Positions 13,687-15,883 of a stretch of 15,883 bases of DNA are shown here, piece by piece. A program made the translations under genes and the position numbers. The DNA comes from a bacterium. GTDB lineage: Bacteria; CSSED10-310; JAJRTK01. The DNA lies in the NCBI GenBank assembly GCA_024278345.1, contig JAJRTK010000352.1:1-15883 (forward strand), read 5' to 3'. Every line of letters starts with the position of its first letter. Within the stretch, counting starts at the first letter, position 1. Below the pieces are notes generated by a model that ran no database searches, was not told the DNA's origin, and was given only the letters and a program-made list of their open reading frames with translations.

Positions 13687-15465
13687 TCAGCTCGAACCGA
13701 TGCTCACCCCAAGATCGTAGGCCAGTGGCGCGGAACGGCGGTCTCGGACCAGATGCTCGGGGATCGCCTCGATCCCGTGCCAGAATCCCCACCAGGCCGC
13801 CGCGAGTATGGCCGTCGTCTGTCGCCACCGACTCTCCGAATCCAAATCGAGCTCCAAGAAATCCAAGAGCTGCTCCAAGTCGCCGGGGTTCGGGATGTCG
13901 GCGCAAAAGAGCACGTGAAGCGCTAGAAGCCCGGGCTGCTCGCTGTAGGTCGCCTCGAACTGCCGCCCGAGAGGAAGCCTCTCCAGTGGGTCGTCGAGGC
14001 GGCGGAGAACCCGCGTAATCCAGCGTTCGGAGCTGAATGCCTTCTGGAGGCGATTCCTGAGCATGGGCATGAGCGAACGGAGGGTCAGGGGCCTAGAATC
14101 CTTGCGGCTCCGCTGGCGCGCCAAGAAAGAGAGTATTTCAGCGACGAAATATCCCATCATCACCTCCCCGTGGGGATAGCCTGACATGAGGCCTCGGATT
14201 GCCTCGCGCATCCGGGCTCGATTCGTGAAAAAGCGGAGAGCGGGGATCAGGCAGAGAATCTGTTCTCCGTGTGGGAGAACGATTCCGGGGTAGTTGGCAC
14301 TGGAAACGTTTTTCTGGAACTCCTGAATCGTCGCCCTCTCTTTCAAGGTCGCGGCCAGCTCCAGAGCCATGGCAAGCTGTGCCGGAAGCTGCTCCGAATG
14401 ACTTGCAACCACGGCGCAGACAAGGCTTCCGGGGAAGGAAAGATCACTTTCCCGCGCTTCCGCGGGATCGAACCAGGATTCCTCCTTAGCTTCGGCGGGC
14501 TGAAGGCTGTTGCCGCACGATTTGCAGAAGCGGAACGAGTGGTGGTTGGAGTCTCCACAGCGTGCGCAGTGAAGGCGGAGCTCTTCCGTTTCACCTTTCG
14601 CGGGATGCAGAGAGAGGAGCTCTTCGACACTTTGGAACCGGTCGTCGGGATTTTTTTCCAGACAGGTCAGGATCATCGTCTCGATTTCAGGAGAGAGACC
14701 GGGTACGAGCGATGTCGGCTTCGGCGGCGGCCGATCAATTTGGAGCATGACGGTGGCCAGCGGCGTTTCCGCTAGAAATGGCAGTTGGCCCGTAAACATC
14801 TCAAAGAGGATGATGCCCAACGAGTAAATGTCGGTGCGGTGGTCCACGTCCAGGCCTTGCGCCTGCTCTGGGCTCATGTAGGGCGGCGAACCAAGAATAT
14901 CCCCTTCCCGCGTGAGGTGATCCGATCCCAGCAGGCGCGCCATCCCAAAATCGAGGATCTTGGCTCCTCCTCCGGACTCCACCATGACGTTGAGGCTCTT
15001 GAGATCGCGGTGGACGATGCCCTTTTCGTGTGCGGCCGCCAGCCCCTGGACCATCCCCTGGACCACCTCCCAGCCATCTTTCTCGTTGTAGCGGCCACGC
15101 GTGCGGATCACTTTCCGAAGAGTCTCGCCTTCCACAAGCTCCATCGTAATAAAAAGCGTGCCGTAGATCTCATCGATGTCGTAAATCCGGATGACGTTGG
15201 GATGAGAGATCTTCCGGCAGACCTTGATCTCCCGTTTGAAACGCTTCACCGCATCCGGATCCGACGCCACTGCCGGATTCAAAATCTTGAGGACCACATC
15301 TTCTCCCAGCATGTGGTCCATGGCGCGGTACACAAGTCCCACGCCGCCCCTCCCCAGAAACTGCCCGATTTCGTAACGCCCGTTGAGATCGGTGCCCGAG
15401 GGGAGATTCCCCGCCACCAGGGCCTCAAAAACGTCCGAATAATCCCAGTTATTGATCGCGTTCAT
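13687..15465 (-). CDS. Ser/Thr protein kinase with zinc ribbon and degenerate ADP-ribosylglycohydrolase-like domain
   Basis: This 592-residue protein starts with a complete Hanks-type kinase domain (about 31-285): Gly loop GRGGVG 38-43, Lys60, Glu79, HRDLKSLN 152-159 with catalytic Asp154, DFG 172-174 and SPE 198-200. A four-cysteine zinc ribbon follows (Cys300, 303, 314, 317). No transmembrane helix is visible, so it is probably cytosolic. Residues ~345-592 resemble the all-helical ADP-ribosylglycohydrolase (DraG/ARH) fold. PHGEQILCLIPALRFF matches its G-x-x-M-R-x-x-P-L segment, and AAAWWGFWHGIEAIPEHL matches the family's closing GA-x-x-G-x-x-x-G-I-E-x-I-P. The metal-binding DTDT positions are not conserved, so this domain should be inactive and may sense a ligand or bind substrate. 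That part of the call is my own alignment by eye. The ATG has a weak AAGG upstream. Confidence 0.9.
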   Translation of the reverse strand: MNAINNWDYSDVFEALVAGNLPSGTDLNGRYEIGQFLGRGGVGLVYRAMDHMLGEDVVLKILNPAVASDPDAVKRFKREIKVCRKISHPNVIRIYDIDEIYGTLFITMELVEGETLRKVIRTRGRYNEKDGWEVVQGMVQGLAAAHEKGIVHRDLKSLNVMVESGGGAKILDFGMARLLGSDHLTREGDILGSPPYMSPEQAQGLDVDHRTDIYSLGIILFEMFTGQLPFLAETPLATVMLQIDRPPPKPTSLVPGLSPEIETMILTCLEKNPDDRFQSVEELLSLHPAKGETEELRLHCARCGDSNHHSFRFCKSCGNSLQPAEAKEESWFDPAEARESDLSFPGSLVCAVVASHSEQLPAQLAMALELAATLKERATIQEFQKNVSSANYPGIVLPHGEQILCLIPALRFFTNRARMREAIRGLMSGYPHGEVMMGYFVAEILSFLARQRSRKDSRPLTLRSLMPMLRNRLQKAFSSERWITRVLRRLDDPLERLPLGRQFEATYSEQPGLLALHVLFCADIPNPGDLEQLLDFLELDLDSESRWRQTTAILAAAWWGFWHGIEAIPEHLVRDRRSAPLAYDLGVSIGSS

Positions 15466-15513
15466 AGGCCTTCGCCGTAAAAAAAATCCGCCGCCTACAA
15501 AGATCCCACCGTG

Positions 15514-15542
15514 ATGATAACGTGATTCCCATCATTTTTGAA
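15514..15542 (-). promoter_or_regulatory. Candidate sigma-70 promoter of the kinase gene
   Basis: On the minus strand TTCAAA (15542-15537, four of six) and TATCAT (15519-15514, five of six) are exactly 17 bp apart. The expected transcript starts near 15507, giving a leader of about 42 bases. The leader contains a run of eight T (8 A at 15479-15486 on the plus strand), a place where polymerase could slip or pause. Confidence 0.5.
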
Positions 15543-15599
15543 GAAGGGGAGCCCGGGCCTTGCTGGATCGGTTCGCTGGCTCGGAGAATTCCCGTGGCG

Positions 15600-15628
15600 G
15601 AAGAAAACACTAAAACGCCCTTTTCTTC
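15600..15628. repeat. AT-rich inverted repeat upstream of the kinase promoter
   Basis: GAAGAAAA and TTTTCTTC are perfect 8-bp arms around 13 bases. The site is about 60 bp upstream of the kinase -35 box and just outside the hairpin element. It could be a regulator site or a weak terminator for transcription arriving from the right; nothing in the sequence decides. Confidence 0.35.
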
Positions 15629-15651
15629 AGGTGGTTTCCTTATGTTTTCTG

Positions 15652-15675
15652 GGCCTCGGTCATGGTACCGGCCAC
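15652..15675 (+). repeat. Left arm of perfect 24-bp inverted repeat
   Basis: The arm starts GGCCTCGGTCATGG and ends TACCGGCCAC. It is the exact reverse complement of 15829-15852. Pairing stops at both ends (15651/15853 and 15676/15828 do not pair), so the boundaries are sharp. Confidence 0.9.
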
Positions 15676-15709
15676 CCGAAAAAAGCGCGCAGCGCACAAA
15701 GATGTGGGT

Positions 15710-15806
15710 CCAGGGAGCTGGCTCCCTGGCGTGGGTCTGGGAGCGGCGCTCCCAGCGAGGGTCCGGAGGCAGAGCCTCCGCCGGGTTCCAGGGCTGGAAG
15801 CCCTGG
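15710..15806. repeat. Array of four consecutive hairpins with a conserved GGGT linker
   Basis: Stem 1 pairs CCAGGGAG (15710-15717) with CTCCCTGG (15722-15729). Stem 2 pairs CTGGGAGC (15737-15744) with GCTCCCAG (15748-15755). Stem 3 pairs CGGAGGC (15764-15770) with GCCTCCG (15774-15780). Stem 4 pairs CCAGGGCT (15788-15795) with AGCCCTGG (15799-15806). Starts are 27, 27 and 24 bases apart. Each hairpin is directly preceded by GGGTC or GGGT followed by T. Stem sequences differ but pairing is perfect in all four, the pattern expected when the fold rather than the sequence is kept. Confidence 0.85.
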
Positions 15807-15828
15807 TGCGGCGTCTGAAATCTGCACC

Positions 15829-15852
15829 GTGGCCGGTACCATGACCGAGGCC
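15829..15852 (+). repeat. Right arm of perfect 24-bp inverted repeat
   Basis: The arm starts GTGGCCGGTACC and ends ATGACCGAGGCC, exactly complementary in reverse to 15652-15675. It is the copy most like the repeat at 85-108 (three mismatches, same orientation). Confidence 0.9.
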
Positions 15853-15883
15853 GTTTTCTGCATGGTTCTTCTTGGGCTTGTAC

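Larger units (their letters stand above)
15652..15852. mobile_element. 201-bp non-coding element: inverted repeats enclosing a hairpin array (MITE-like candidate)
   Basis: Perfect 24-bp terminal inverted repeats bound 201 bp whose centre is an ordered array of four hairpins. There is no transposase frame. The nearest flanking bases show no clear target-site duplication. Size and terminal repeats suggest a non-autonomous mobile element or dispersed repeat, and a diverged copy of one arm occurs at 85-108. It could instead be a structured RNA or an extended transcription block upstream of the kinase. Confidence 0.45.
15466..15883. other. 418-bp stretch without a convincing gene
   Basis: This end of the window holds the kinase leader and promoter, an AT-rich inverted repeat at 15600-15628 and the 201-bp hairpin element at 15652-15852. 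Open frames of 60-98 codons cross it on both strands, but they run through the hairpins, have no family similarity and no good ribosome sites. Confidence 0.65.

Noticed and set aside
15449-15697. 82-codon minus-strand frame overlapping the kinase start
   Set aside because: It crosses the promoter and the repeat arm, has no recognisable domain, and overlaps the well-supported kinase N-terminus.
15710-15806. CRISPR array
   Set aside because: The ~26-base periodicity is of self-pairing units with different sequences, not identical repeats with unique spacers, and no cas gene is present.
15660-15863. Minus-strand frame starting MQKTASVMVPAT, and a mirror plus-strand frame starting MVPATRKK, through the hairpin element
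   Set aside because: Both begin MVPAT and end WPVP simply because the element has inverted repeats. The bodies translate the hairpins and show no protein family.

Overview
The window is GC-rich and looks like chromosomal DNA of a Gram-negative, meso-diaminopimelate-using bacterium. Secreted amidohydrolases, a subtilisin-like protease with fibronectin-type modules, a large Ser/Thr kinase and the end of a probable c-type cytochrome all point to a large-genome environmental lineage. Acidobacteriota (Holophagae/Thermoanaerobaculia-like) or Planctomycetota are plausible, but the sequence alone does not settle this.

Layout. At the left edge a plus-strand reading frame with a CxxCH heme motif ends at 147. 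From 13020 down to 168 nine genes run on the minus strand with short gaps or overlaps: a NifU/IscU-like scaffold, an HDAC-family deacetylase, a small secreted beta-rich protein, three amidohydrolase-fold proteins in a row, diaminopimelate epimerase (dapF), a membrane-anchored S8 protease and a short-chain dehydrogenase. A divergent control region at 13021-13275 separates this run from a plus-strand HTH/zinc-ribbon regulator (13276-13674). That regulator converges on a minus-strand Ser/Thr kinase (13687-15465). The last ~420 bases hold no convincing gene. They contain a good kinase promoter and a 201-bp element: four consecutive hairpins enclosed by perfect 24-bp inverted repeats.

How the genes fit together. 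The three amidohydrolases are paralogues, all with export signals. Only the middle one keeps the metal ligands (HxH, two further His, Asp); its neighbours have lost essentially all of them. This suggests one exported enzyme with two exported pseudoenzyme partners. dapF and the protease are joined by a one-base TGATG overlap. The kinase carries a zinc ribbon and a C-terminal domain that I read as an ADP-ribosylglycohydrolase fold without its metal-binding Asp residues.

Most worth following up: the hairpin array with its inverted repeats and a diverged third copy of the repeat at 85-108; the kinase/zinc-ribbon/pseudo-ADP-ribosylglycohydrolase fusion; and the active/inactive amidohydrolase triplet.
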